DNA of 64,000 nt from Cylicocyclus nassatus (lineage: Eukaryota > Nematoda > Chromadorea > Rhabditida > Strongylidae), in NCBI GenBank assembly GCA_958299035.1, contig CATQJL010000112.1, positions 58,573,823 to 58,637,822 of the forward strand, written 5' to 3'. The position numbers and the translations under genes were made by a program. Below the pieces are notes generated by a model, which saw only the letters and a list, made by a program, of their open reading frames with translations, was not told the DNA's origin and made no database searches. Of the stretch, positions 11,301-22,379 are shown piece after piece (position 1 is the first letter of the stretch; each line of letters starts with the position of its first letter).

Positions 11301-12358
11301 TGCATCAACTCAGTATAGAATAGTTACATTGTGCAGATTTTCTTCTGTTTTGAGATATCATCTAGACCACTTGCCAAAGAAAACAATGGTATTATTGTAT
11401 AGATGTATTCGTAAATCTATAAAACTTATTTTGAAGAAGTTATCGCACCGCGACGTTTTGTTGCGATAATTACATCGCGATTGCACAAACAAAACCTTTT
11501 TGTCGTTTTCGATTGCTAGACTTTCAGCAATCTTGTGATGCAATCATTATCCAAAAATCAGTATAAAATATAATATACTTGAAGTTTTGTCACGATTACT
11601 TCATGACAAAAAAGATCTGTCGCAGTTCCTTTTATTCTCAATTAAGATGCTTAACTGCAAAAGTCTTGATTCACTTTCGACTTATCTTTCTAATTCTTGT
11701 TTGCACAAGCAATTAATTTTCTCACTGCTATTATAAAAGAATTTTTGAGAAAAACCACTAGTATTGCCCCTATAATAATCATAATAATGAGAATGATCTC
11801 GCTCATTTGTGACGCAGCAGTTTGCTAAGAAGAATTAGCCGAAAATAACAAGAACTGGAATCTTGCGCACAACTTGCAAAATTTTTGGAATGTGCACATT
11901 ACAGTAAAGTATGAAAAAGAAGTGAATGACTCATTAAGTCGTAAGTACATATGTAGTGCAAGATCATATTTTTTTTCGATTAGCACTATGTAGAGTTGAT
12001 AGGCTTCCATGAAAAACAAATTTGCAGAAATAAAAAATAATCCTCAGTGCAAAAATCTGAAAAAAAGACTATCTTGCCAGTTTCAAACTTATTCAGCGAT
12101 AATTATCGATTTTTTTCTTTTTAGCATTTTCTAAGATTTTTTTTTACAAACCTCAACATAACCGTGATACTAAGCCGAATTGTAAAGCATGTACTAATCA
12201 AGTAAGTATTTCAGTGAGAACCTGTCATGAAAAATAAAGATCCAAAAAATGGGGGGTATTGTCGAGCAATTCCACACAATACTCTAATTCCATATCGCTC
12301 CCACTCGAAATATTTTTAGGCCTTCTAGATTTTTCCTTTCGTGTGACTCTTTTTGTAT
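11301..12358. other. Intergenic, nothing assignable
   Basis: AT-rich with spurious short frames. No repeat partner or gene motif seen. Confidence 0.4.
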
Positions 12359-12360
12359 TA

Positions 12361-13221
12361 GGGTGAACTGTAAAAAATGGGACAGCTTGATTTTTATTAC
12401 ATTTTAAGAATTTTTGTCCTCATCAATAACAAGCAGGCTGCAACTCAAACGTCGCTTACATAACCGACCTTCGCCTATTATTCTGGCAACGCGTTACCGC
12501 TCCTCTCTCATACCCGTACGCGTGGCGTCGAACTCCGACAGGGTTTTTTGAACAACTCTCAATCTTGCACTGCTATACCGTAAAGTCGTGAAGCAAATGG
12601 CATACCATTCGAAAGAGCTTTTTATGCTGTTTCAAACGATATGTTAAATGCCTAAGATTTCTTTCCAATTTCAGGGAAAAAAGCGGAAAAAAACCTGAAA
12701 AATAGCTATTTTTGGCACAACAAAAAACCAAAAAAAATATGTTTTGCCCTATATTTTCCGAAAATAGACAAAATCTGAGGCAAGCTGCACATGGATGGAC
12801 AGAGCGTAATAAGCTCTATCAGAAGGTACCTAGGAAACATGCGTTCACCTACACGGAATTGAATAACGCGTATCTTCGTTCTCGAAGCTGCTAATGGCCA
12901 TATCTCCTGACTTTGGAAGTTGAAGCCACCAAGCCGTCATGGTTTTGGTGACTGTCCCACCACCCACTCCAGCAGTGGTACTGGGTGGTCTCACATGTTT
13001 CACTGCGCAGATACTGCTCAAACTTCATAATTTGTCGAAGTGAGTAACTCTGCATTTCAGCAAGTATAAAAATTATTAATTATGTAAATGACCTTATATA
13101 GGTATTATCTGAAAGAAAATAACATATTCTAACATCTATCAAAATTGGAATGTCTAATCACTTCTCTTTCTTGAGAAACCTCCAGTTATTTCGTAAGTGT
13201 CCCATTTCTTACAGTTCACCC
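12361..13221. mobile_element. 861-bp TA-flanked MITE (GGGTGAACTGTAA ends)
   Basis: The left end GGGTGAACTGTAAAAAATGG and the right end CCCATTTCTTACAGTTCACC C are inverted copies, with TA immediately outside both (12359-12360 and 13222-13223). No transposase frame is present. The TA duplication points to the Tc1/mariner superfamily. The block TTTTGGTGACTGTCC near 12945 recurs at about 49198-49212, perhaps a fragment of the same family. Confidence 0.8.
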
Positions 13222-13470
13222 TAATAGTTGAACTTGCACCAAACTGGCCATAATTAATCATCGTTCACATACTTCAGTAAGTGCCTAGTGAGTCCTCTCA
13301 CCAGGTTGTACTAGTGCAAAATAGAAAATAGATATTTTTAGGAATTTTTCTGCAAAGCTGATTTATTACTCTTGTACATTCTTTTAAGATACTGATCTTT
13401 CTCCGGTTCACTCAAAAATTTTGAGATTTTTTTCTTTTTGTCGCACAATATCCCCTTTATGCTTGTTATA

Positions 13471-13500
13471 TTAGGTTGGATGATGTTAATTCTTTTGAAT
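13471..13500 (+). mobile_element. Mariner-type terminal end
   Basis: TTAGGTTGGATGATGTTAAT preceded by TA resembles the ends at 1111 and 63764. No partner was located before the next element at 13729. The flanking 13222-13728 interval is otherwise featureless. Confidence 0.35.
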
Positions 13501-13728
13501 ATGTTCAAAATACGCTAGAGTTTATACAAATTCTTTCAGAAATGTCTGAAAAACATTACTTTATGGGATATTTCTATATGAAAGTTTATCCCAATATGCA
13601 TGTTAGCAATCTATACAGAGCAAAATTGAAATATCATCAAAAAATTCAGAAAAAAATTTGCTTTGGGCTTTCATTTGGCGCCAGTTTTTGAAAAAATACG
13701 ATTCAACTGTTCAATGTTTATCGGCTTA

Positions 13729-15361
13729 CAGTAGAGCAGATTTCCTGCTTAAAATAGGTTCCTGCAGACGCGACAACGGTTGTGCGTCGATAATTGTCGT
13801 TGCGAGTTTCCGAGCGATATTTTCTAATGTTTTCTTTCTTTAACATTTTTTAAGTAAGTCGTTGCTGATAAAGAAGAAGAAGATATTATTCATTCTCTGA
13901 TTAGGGAACGCGAGCACGCTTTGCGTACCTTTTATTAACAAGTTCATGAATGAGTTTTAACGCGTTTTGGTTGATTTACTATTAGAATTCGTGGAAGAAC
14001 ATGTTTGAGCTCGTCAAATTACGTGCTTAAACACGGTTTTTCACGAATTCCTGATAGTAATTGACCAAAACGCGTCAGAACTCTTTGTTGACCACACGTA
14101 CGCATACAGAGAGTACTTTATGTTTTCTGAGCAGTTGTATTATCGCTTATTGTCAGTTGATTTTAGGTGGAAGCTCGTTGCGTCAGTTTCAAGTGTATTT
14201 TCTGTCACATGCCAGTTTCTTCCTTTGAAGCATTTCTTTGACGGCTAGAGGCTGTACACCAACTTCGGCTTCCTTTAAAAAAGAGATAGCACATTTAATC
14301 GTATAGTTCATGTGATAAAGATGATAAGTCATACGTCAAAGCTTACTAGCGTTCAAAGAAGTGCTTCACAAGAAGGAAGAGGCATCATGTCACAAAAGTA
14401 TACACATGAAATGACGCGAATAGGCATGAAGAGGCAAAATACACATGAAGTTGACGCGAGTAGTTTACACGTAGAGACTGAGAATAGGCGATAGTCAACT
14501 ATAGGGTGCTCGAAAAATCGTGGCGATGACGCGACCGCGCGCGACACGCACGCGCCTCCCGGCAACCACATTTTCCTGGTTTCGTTTCTACTCCGATGTT
14601 TTTTCTCCTCACTTATGACGGTATTTAGATATCGGACGTGACTGAGCTGAGAATTGAGTGTTGTCTTTTTGTATGAGTGTTTTCTCTTCCTATGGGCGCA
14701 AAGATCGCAGTTAAATGCATCGTCACGATTTTAAAGATGACCTATACTTCGAAAACAGAAATTACTCTCTAACTTACCTTTTGCTCCTCTATAAGCAACG
14801 ACTTACCTAAAAGCAAAGGATAAGCAAAGAGAACATTACAAAACACTTGCTGAAACTAGCAATGGCAAGCGTTGACGCACAAGCGTTGTCGCGTCTGCAG
14901 GGGCACTATATTATAGGCAGCGTCCCGGCAGATTCGCACCCTGGGAAATATAGGTGTGGTGGAGTTCCTGGTCACCCCACTGACTTCCAGGCGCAGTCCG
15001 GCTGGTCGATGTTCCCCCTGGGCCAGAGAATGGCCCAAACCGGCGCGCGCAACCCCAGTCGGCGCGCCCTCGCATGGCTTTCCTTGTTTGTTCGGCGCGG
15101 GACCACACGACCGCTCTTCTCATTGTGCATGCTATTCAAAACAAAAATTACAGGCGGCTGGGTCTTCGTCTGAGGACCTCCCAACTTTCCATTAAAAACC
15201 TCGTCCGAGCTGCTTTTTTGGAATTGGGTAAACGACCTAAAATCGGCCTTTTCAGCCCTTCAAAGCACAAATTTGGTTCTACTGAAAATGCCTAAATGCA
15301 GAAAGGTGGAAGTGCAAAATCTGCCGGGACACTGCCTTTAAGCAGAAGATCTACTCTACTG
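13729..15361. mobile_element. Tc1-type fold-back MITE carrying a nested insertion
   Basis: The ends CAGTAGAGCAGATTTCCTGC and its inverted partner AGATCTACTCTACTG are flanked by TA (13727-13728 and 15362-15363). Arm blocks CTGCAGACGCGACAACG (about 13761-13777) and CGTTGTCGCGTCTGCAG (about 14884-14900) pair, as do the words around GTCGTTGCTGATAAAG. It belongs to the same family as 31113-31842. A 423-bp TTAA element sits inside its right arm at 14915-15337, so this copy was a target. Confidence 0.8.
14915..15337. mobile_element. TTAA-type MITE nested in another MITE
   Basis: AGGCAGCGTCCCGGCAGATT at the left and AATCTGCCGGGACACTGCCT at the right are inverted copies. The right end is followed by TTAA (15338-15341); the left flank is TTAT, a probable point change. 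In the sister host element near 31820 the uninterrupted sequence reads ACTATATTAAGCAG, which shows the empty TTAA site. TTAA targeting with an AGGCAGTG terminus suggests a piggyBac-like family. No coding capacity. Confidence 0.8.
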
Positions 15362-15363
15362 TA

Positions 15364-16043
15364 CATCTACCAGATGTTAATACTTATTTTTTGAGCATAT
15401 TTGAAAAGTATGTGATTTGCTTTTTCTGTACCAAATTGAATCTGGCAAATTTATGGGAACAAAAAATATTTTCTTTGATAAAAATTCGCAATTATGAACC
15501 AACCTAAACTCTTATACCACAAGTTTTCCTATGACTAATTCCATCCATTCAACATCTTGTTGAAATCGATCCCCAAAAAAAGCACAACATCCTCTAACAG
15601 TGTGATAACATCGCATAAATACATCATTTCCCAGCACTATAGCAGTTCCGTTTTCAAAATCGCAAATTTCTTAGAAAATTCTCTGGTGTTAGCTATGTGA
15701 TTCATCTCAAATACAGGAACGAAGCGGTTCCGCTTCTTTACATAACGCAAAAGAAGATTTTACGCGATGATCACTTCGTTTCATGGTTCCACATCATGTT
15801 AATCATTCACTTTTTATATACATTTTGGTATGATCAGCTTAGTCACTGGCATAACGCAAATAATTCTTTGTCATATCAAGTTTACACCAATGCCTTTGAT
15901 GATATCAAATTCGCGCAAGGGTGCTGGTAAATTATAGATTTCTGAATATTCTGAGATATGAAGAAAACACAACTAGCCCCTCTTATTCTAAGCTTGTGAG
16001 ATAAGAAAAGTCGCTTTCGGCCGTCTATTTGCATGTGAATAGA
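15364..16043. other. Intergenic, nothing assignable
   Basis: AT-rich. No repeat or gene content recognised. Confidence 0.4.
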
Positions 16044-16154
16044 AGTGGGCGTGGAGCGAGCGAGCGGATGATGAACCATTTATAGTTCATGTAAACATAA
16101 TCGATAAACACTGTAACTGTGCTGATTAGTCCACTGGCCGCTCGCATCAGGCCT
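16044..16154. repeat. Hairpin element with GTGGGCGTGG/GAGCG arms
   Basis: GTGGGCGTGGAGCGAGCG at the left pairs imperfectly with GGCCGCTCGCATCAGGCC at the right across about 110 bases. Relatives lie at 17258-17297 (inverted fragment), 18275-18370 and 18530-18585. See the linked finding for the CCAAT-containing arms. Confidence 0.6.
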
Positions 16155-16589
16155 GCTTAGCATTTCCAATGACCAAGAACGCAGCAAAATAGATTTTTTG
16201 AAATTTTCAAAGGACCGAAGTAATTTTTGAGTGAAAATCAACACGTTCCAAATCTTGAAATATTTGCAATCAAGTATCTGCGACACTGCTTCCTCCTTCT
16301 CTCTTCACAACCAAGTCCGCTTCATAAATTTGCAAGTAAATTTTTTATGTATGCCAGCTTTTTCGACACTCTATCTCAATTTCTGCGTCTCATTTATATT
16401 CACCATATTTTAACTAGAAAATTGAATTGTAGATTTATGGGGCGTGAAAGATTTCTAGTTGACCCATAAAGTTTTATGTGATACCCAGAAAGGTGAAATA
16501 GAAGAGCAAAGAAGGGAACTAGAATTAACCGGTATTTATCATATTAACCTTTGCTATAAAGATAGTCATCTTCTTCTAAGATCGCGCTC

Positions 16590-16755
16590 AAAATTGTCCG
16601 TTTCCGGCGCCGTGCCAGCGCCGTTCCAACGTCGTGTCAGTGCTAGGTTAGCACCATGCCGATCCACGTGGACGCATGTTAAATTCGATGTTACCTCGCG
16701 TTGCTGGCGTGCCGCTGGAACTAGGCTGGAACGGCGCTGCCACGTACAACTCTGG
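16590..16755. repeat. GC-rich hairpin element
   Basis: GTGCCAGCGCCGTTCCAACG near 16611 pairs with CTGGAACGGCGCTGCCACG near 16725-16743, spanning a GC-rich 150-bp unit in AT-rich DNA. The palindrome fits a MITE; no target duplication is clear. Confidence 0.55.
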
Positions 16756-17257
16756 TACGCTGCCATTATACAGACAGCCTTGAGGAAGTTATTTTGTAGA
16801 AAACGAGAGACTCGTACTGAGATTTTGAACTTCTAAAAACAAGATTTTCTGCAGGATAGCAAAACTCGAAACTTCTTTGTACTCATGTTACCCCTTGCAA
16901 AGCATGCAAGAATGTAATGCAAGATTCCTTTTTACCATCTCGTCATTTCAAGCCCAGCATTTCTTTTCCTTGCCTGTGAATACGACGAAAACGATGCAAC
17001 ATACGCTTTGTCATTCTATCGCCATCGTTGCAGATTGCATACATGCATGATTCGCGCTTTGTGCATACATTTTAATATGAGAAGGGAACGCGCCCAACTA
17101 CAATCAATTTCTTACGGGTAAAAAGTCTGGGATTCATCATTTTGGGCGGACAAGATGGTAGAGAGTAATGATAGGATGAGTTGCAACAATCTTAAGCAAA
17201 ACGACGTGGTATACCCGACCCTGTTTGGTTTCATTTGCAAGTGAAACTTTCACATGA

Positions 17258-17297
17258 GTGTGATTGGTTGATCATCCGCTCGCGCCACGCCCACTCA
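17258..17297 (-). repeat. Inverted fragment of the GTGGGCGTGG hairpin family
   Basis: Minus strand reads GTGGGCGTGGCGCGAGCGG then ATGATCAACCAATCACA, matching one arm of the 18275 element. The intervals 16756-17257 and 17298-18274 show no other feature. Confidence 0.6.
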
Positions 17298-18274
17298 GCA
17301 ATTTCACTAAAGAACTATTCGATATTACCAAGTCTTCGTTTTCTTAGAAGAAGCGAATTAAGAGTCTGGGCTCAGCGCCAGAAGACTCATCTTCTGAGTA
17401 AATCAGTCAATTATGGGTGCAATTATCGGTTCAAATTTCCCCCTCCTGCCCATTTTCCTATCCAGACATGGACGAGTTCACTCGCTCTTTTAACAAGCAG
17501 CTGAAAAACAAGCACATTTCACACTCTTGTGCAGCTGTCATTTTCTGAGGAAAAAGTGGGAGGGGTTTCGGGTTGAAATCTGGAGAATATCAGATTTCAA
17601 ATTTTTTTGACTCATCCCTATCCAAGCATCTCTTTTACCTTCCGACCACTTCACCATGCTGCTGTAATTTTTGAAGAAAGTTGAAAAATCTTGTTTTAAG
17701 CTTCCCCTCCTAGAGAAAATGAAATTTCCTGCGTTCCGTTGAAGTTTTGCACGTGCTCATGAAATTTCGGATCGAGTTACTAAGCTGAGAAAATCTTTGC
17801 AAGTAAAATGAGCTAGCTCAACATCTGGCTTGCCATTTCTTTTCCTTTTTCTCGCAGAAGAAGACGTTACAGATTTATTTTAGTACATATCGCACCTGTC
17901 TCACAGAACTAAATGCTTTCGAACGTTTTACGTTGCAATTTATGCTACATTTTTATTTCATCAGAAGCAATTAAACGAAGATTTCCGGCTTTTCCAGAAC
18001 ATTGCCAGACATCTGCAAATGTATTGGCATATCCTCGTATGAGAAATTTTATGGAATCCAGATTCTATAGAGTCTGAATCTTGAGTTTTTTGGATAGATA
18101 TCTATGGTCTCGACGCATTCACAGAATCAGAAATTTGCAAGAGGAAATTCCGGTGGGTCCAACCGGAATACTACTTCGGAATATCTATCAATCTTAAGCC
18201 TTCCTGCTGGACTGAGCCAGAGCTTCTAAATAAAAAAGAACATGTTTTCTGTCGCTTTGGAATGAAAAATGCTC

Positions 18275-18370
18275 CGTGGGCGTAGCGCGAGCGAACAATC
18301 AACCAATCGCCGCCACGCACCATTCAAACAACGCTGATTATTTGATCGGCCGCTCGTACATATCACGCCT
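18275..18370. repeat. CCAAT-containing hairpin element
   Basis: Left arm GTGGGCGTAGCGCGAGCGAA then CAATCAACCAATCGCCGCCACG; right arm TTGATCGGCCGCTCGTACAT then ATCACGCCT. The arms pair imperfectly around CAAACAACGCTGATTAT. This is the most complete copy of the family. Confidence 0.65.
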
Positions 18371-18529
18371 ATATAGTTTTCTTCGATACCAAAAATGCGA
18401 CAAAATCAGTTTTTTTTCTACATATTTTGACTTATTTTGTCTTGAAATAAATCCCCATATAAAATACCCAGATTGTCCGAAAAAAGGAAATATTTTAATT
18501 GACTAACTTTTTGTCGCTGACTTTGACCG

Positions 18530-18585
18530 TGAAAAATGCTAAATGGGCGTGGCGCAAGCGACCAATCAAGCAATCGCCGTCAACA
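18530..18585 (+). repeat. Partial copy of the CCAAT hairpin element
   Basis: AATGCTAAATGGGCGTGGCG then CAAGCGACCAATCAAGCAATCGCCG repeats the left arm of the copy at 18275 about 260 bases downstream, in the same orientation. The right arm is absent. Confidence 0.6.
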
Positions 18586-18701
18586 CAAGACGTCTGCCAT
18601 CTGCTAAACTGCCTCCTCACATTTTCCTGTGTAGGTAATTTTTTCGGTACCCTTACTAGGGCTTATAGGGTTCTAGACTTTCTCTCCGAGTACGAGAACC
18701 A

Positions 18702-18815
18702 ACTCCGCCAGTTTGAACCGCCTTCGCGGACTACTGGTCCTGCAACGACATGCAACACTATAGCAAAAGGACCAGTTGCCAGCGAAGGCGCGCTCAAATT
18801 GGCGGAGTACGTTTC
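18702..18815. repeat. Long stem-loop (about 40-bp imperfect stem)
   Basis: Left arm AACTCCGCCAGTTTGAACCG then CCTTCGCGGACTACTGGTCC; right arm AGGACCAGTTGCCAGCGAAG then GCGCGCTCAAATTGGCGGAG. The arms pair over about 40 positions around a loop of about 30 bases containing TGCAACGACATGCAACACTA. The central ACTACTGGTCCT word recurs at 20168 and 20348. The size and shape resemble a small-RNA precursor or a short MITE. Confidence 0.65.
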
Positions 18816-19517
18816 CCTACCCTATGTCTCCAATTCCGGGAGCAATCTTAATAATTACAGGTCTTTTCCTGCTTGTTTTACCCATCCCTGTCCGTCCACT
18901 AAAAAAAGAAAATTTATTGCTGGGTAGCTATCGATTGCATCTAACCATGGCATTTTGTCCGTTTCCTTGCACACATTCCTTTCCTCAATCATCTAGCCAG
19001 ATTCGCAATGCCCACTTGTCCTTGAATAGTTTTTTTTTGGGCTAATAGTCGAAATGAATGGATGCAATACGGAAGGGAAAGTTCCTCTATGCTAAACGAT
19101 TTGGCTACTTGAACACATGACTGCTCATTTTGGCAATTAAACGTGCAGGATGAGCTGGAAAATGAGAGTATTTATTCAACTGATTTATTTATTTTATTTA
19201 TTTTGTTTTATTTTATTTTGAATACACTCGAGGTGCACCATAATGTAAAAGAAATAAAAAGAAGGTCCGAACAAATGAGACAGTCAGTCCTCAGATTCAA
19301 GACAAGATAAAAGAAAATAAGGATGGAAAACAAAATTTATTTATACATTTATTTATTTATTTTTCATACTAAAGTTCTCTACAAACAACAATAAAAATAC
19401 AATGAAACGCAAAAGCAGTCAAACAAAACAACAACATTGATGATAACTGCAAATAGCCTCTTTTAACATTTTTGAATCGAATAGCAATTTTTGTGATTTT
19501 TATTGCACTGAATTTTC
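18816..19517. other. AT-rich, TTTA/TTTTA low complexity
   Basis: TTTATTTATTTTATTTATTT runs lie at about 19183-19220 and 19337-19362. These could be A-rich tails of minus-strand retroelements, but I see no recognisable body. No gene. Confidence 0.45.
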
Positions 19518-20108
19518 TTGCAAGGCATGAAAGTCATATTCATTGCTTTTTGCTGTAGATTCCAAAGTAACTTTTGCCGAGAAGTCCCATTTTCCCAGTT
19601 CTTCAAATTCATGAACTCATTTTCTGCCACTATAGTGCGATTCTGCCCCCTTTGCCATCATTTTCTAGCCTTGTTAAACCTAAGAACTTCCCTGAGAGTT
19701 TTTTCCACAAACCTCAAACGTGAATGTAAACTCTCCTATTACAGTCCCACTCTCCTTTCTTCTTTTCCTTGTCAACGACTATCAACAAAGCATGCGATTA
19801 CACAGCATGTGCCTGAACAAAGACACTGCTTTTTCCCCCTATGTAGTGCTGTTCCAGAAACCACGAGGGGGAAATATGAGAAGGGCAGATTTCACTTGTC
19901 ACTTCTTCCATCACTTCTGGTTGAAGAGGCAATTTTACAATTTCCCCTCTTCGAGCAGTTTTACGACATGAGTTTTGAGTTTCGGAAGTTGATGGAGGTC
20001 GTTTACTCGTTTTTTTGCAAAGTTTCTCCACTTCAGGCAGAAAAAACAATTAGGCAAACAATTCAATACAAGTTCGGCGAGGACGGTGGTAAAGACCAGC
20101 GCATGTGA
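19518..20108 (+). other. 196-codon open frame, not supported as a gene
   Basis: This is among the longest single frames in the window, but its translation shows no domain, signal peptide or conserved motif. It is rich in Phe, Ser, Leu and Cys, typical of translated pyrimidine-rich spacer. No neighbouring exon with a matching splice phase was found. Recorded so the interval is not read as overlooked. Confidence 0.15.
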
Positions 20109-20147
20109 ACAAACTCTAAGACTATTCTATTTGAGGGACACGTTGTC

Positions 20148-20690
20148 AGGCTCCGCCCATTCCATGGACTACTGGTCCTCGAACCCCATGGAAAGCATGT
20201 GCTAAAGGACCTGTTCTTCGCAAAGGCGGAGTCTATCATTTCTCTACCCCTCTCTTGTTCTTTGTTCGTGTACTGTATGAGTATTCTTCTTGCATACTCT
20301 GTTCCTTGCAATCTAGTCGAAGTATCGGGTATATTCCTCCTTTCCGAACTACTGGTCCTCACACGGGATATGGCAGCATGTGCAAAAGGACCAGCTGCCA
20401 GCGGAGGCGGCGCCTATGGGCGTTACATTCCCCTACTGCCTTTGCTGTTTACTTTGTTCTACGCTGTAAGAGCAGTCTTTTGCGCATTCTGTTCCTATTC
20501 TATCTAGACGATGTACCAGGTCATACTGAATCTTCCCGGACTGCTGATCTTTACGCAGAATGCAACAGCACGTGCATTAGGACTAGTTGTCCGCGGAAAC
20601 GGCGCCTATCGGCGATATTCATTTACACTACTGCCTTGAGTACTATGTTCTGCAGAAAAAAAGTATTCTTCTTGCGGGCTCAGCTGTCTC
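20148..20690. repeat. Diverged ~185-bp tandem array with stem-loops
   Basis: Three units start near 20150, 20330 and 20520. Each carries a variant of GGACTACTGGTCCT followed by an inverted AGGACCAG about 40 bases later, and then a pyrimidine-rich stretch with TTTGTTC and ATCTAG(T/A)CGA. Spacing of the central word is about 180-190 bases. The dispersed copy at 18702 shares the stem-loop. The 259-codon frame through this array is a by-product. Confidence 0.6.
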
Positions 20691-22055
20691 GAGTAATAGT
20701 AACCTCCTCTGAATCCTTGACTTTTTTGGGAGCTGAGTTCTTAGCTCAGCCCGGCTGCTGCCAGCGCCGAACTCGGGAGCTCCACCTCTTTCAGGTGCCG
20801 ATCGCCGTCGACGTCGTCGTCAGTGGCGGTGACGGAGGTAACGGCGGCGGTGGCGACGGCGGCAGCGGCGGTTCTCCGCCCCTCTCCAGGGGCCGCGACT
20901 CTCTCCACTCCTCTCCCCCGTTGTCTCATCACACTTCACGTCGTTGTCCCAATTTCGGACGCGATCGATCCGCGTACAATAATCGTCGTCGGATTATCCC
21001 GAACTCTTCTGCGCATTACCATGTCTCCAAATGATCCCCGACTTGTCATGTCCGCGTTTTCCCGTTTGGAGGCAGCGCAACTCATTGTCACCGTTTTTCC
21101 CCGCTAGTATCGTTATGGCTGCATTTTTCTACGGGAATGGTTTTCTTTCTCCCCTTCTGAATGACTCAACTGTCTATTTGCGCAGTTTGTGCCAAGGTCG
21201 AGTTCATTCTCATCGTGTTCCATGCATCTTATCACCCCCTTCCCCGTTGATCGATCGCCAACCGATTGCGCATAAACCGTGCTCCCCCCCCCCCCCACCC
21301 TCTTCCCCTATATCATCCTTGCAATGCAATCCCCCGTGGATAAACCGGAACCCGGGACTTTTACTTCTCACACGGACGGACCGCACTAGGGGCTTACAGC
21401 TTGATTTAGACCCTCGCCTAGAGCACTCTCACCCTATCGCTTTTTGATTACAAATTCCGGTTCTAGTGAACTGGGTTGTAGTTGGTAAGAACATCCTCCT
21501 CTCCCTACACGCGGAGACGTAGCGAGTGTTCTCTTCCCCCATTTTCGATGGTTTTTTCTGTTTACTGTGCATACAACTCGTCTTTTTTATCCTTTAATAC
21601 CGCCACTTGATGCAGGAAAGGCATATAAAACCGAATACCCATAGTCAGCGCCCAATACATCAATCTTCTTTGTCTTTTATGGGAATGGTATTTTACCCAT
21701 GACGCCTATATCGAGTGCTTTCCATGCCAGCAATCCCCCATTCCAGGGGTTTTACAGCCGCTTAAACCGGAGCCAATTTCATTCTTTGCGAATCAAAATT
21801 CCAATGACTCAACATACCTGATGTATCATATCATGCTTTGAAGAATGAAAAAGTATGGAATTTGGCTTTGAGGTGCAGGCTTTGTGAAGCCTAACTGATC
21901 TCGTTTCCCTGAACACCTGCGGAAGCGAGCGGTTATCGCGAGTAAGTATAAACGGTCACTTTCGTTCAAAAAGTTTTCTCTCTATAAGCTGTTTTTAAAA
22001 TTTCGGAGTAGGTTTTGCCTATTATTGACTTCAAAACATCTATAAAAGGTAAAGC
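20691..22055. other. GC-rich spacer with GGN repeats, no gene proven
   Basis: At 20800-20880 GTCGTC and GGCGGN triplets make a local GC-rich block open in several frames on both strands (Gly/Ala/Pro-rich translations). A C run lies at 21285-21296. A regulatory or first-exon region is possible but nothing supports a gene model. Confidence 0.35.
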
Positions 22056-22199
22056 GATTCGTAGCACGCAAAGACTGCGGACATATCGGCGTCTCCGTGA
22101 TCGAGCGCTCTTTCGTTTCTCTTACCGTCTGCTGTCTCTCCCATGCACACACTGCCTTCGTCGGACGCAACGGCGCCCAGTCTTTGCGCGTCATGAATT
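22056..22199. repeat. 144-bp hairpin element
   Basis: GATTCGTAGCACGCAAAGAC near the left pairs with GTCTTTGCGCGTCATGAATT near the right, and CGGCGTC pairs with CGGCGCC-type words inside. The arms are 20-30 bases long. A MITE-like palindrome; family unknown. Confidence 0.6.
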
Positions 22200-22379
22200 G
22201 ACGATACGTACGAATTAAGCGCGCGTTTAGTATCGCAAACTTTTGCGCTGCAGGACCCAACGTTTTGAAAAGCTCCGGGCTGGTATTTAAAGAAAGGCAC
22301 AGTTCAATTTTACACGACCACAGTGATATTCCTGTGACCCAGCTGTTCCCGTTCTTCTCCGGATTTTCAAACTTTTACC

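Noticed and set aside
19518..20108. 196-codon open frame as a possible gene
   Set aside because: No signal peptide, domain or conserved motif; pyrimidine-rich composition explains the openness.
20255..21034. 259-codon open frame on the + strand
   Set aside because: It runs through the 185-bp tandem repeat and a GGN-rich block. Cys/Ser/Arg-rich translation with no domain, and no splice partners.
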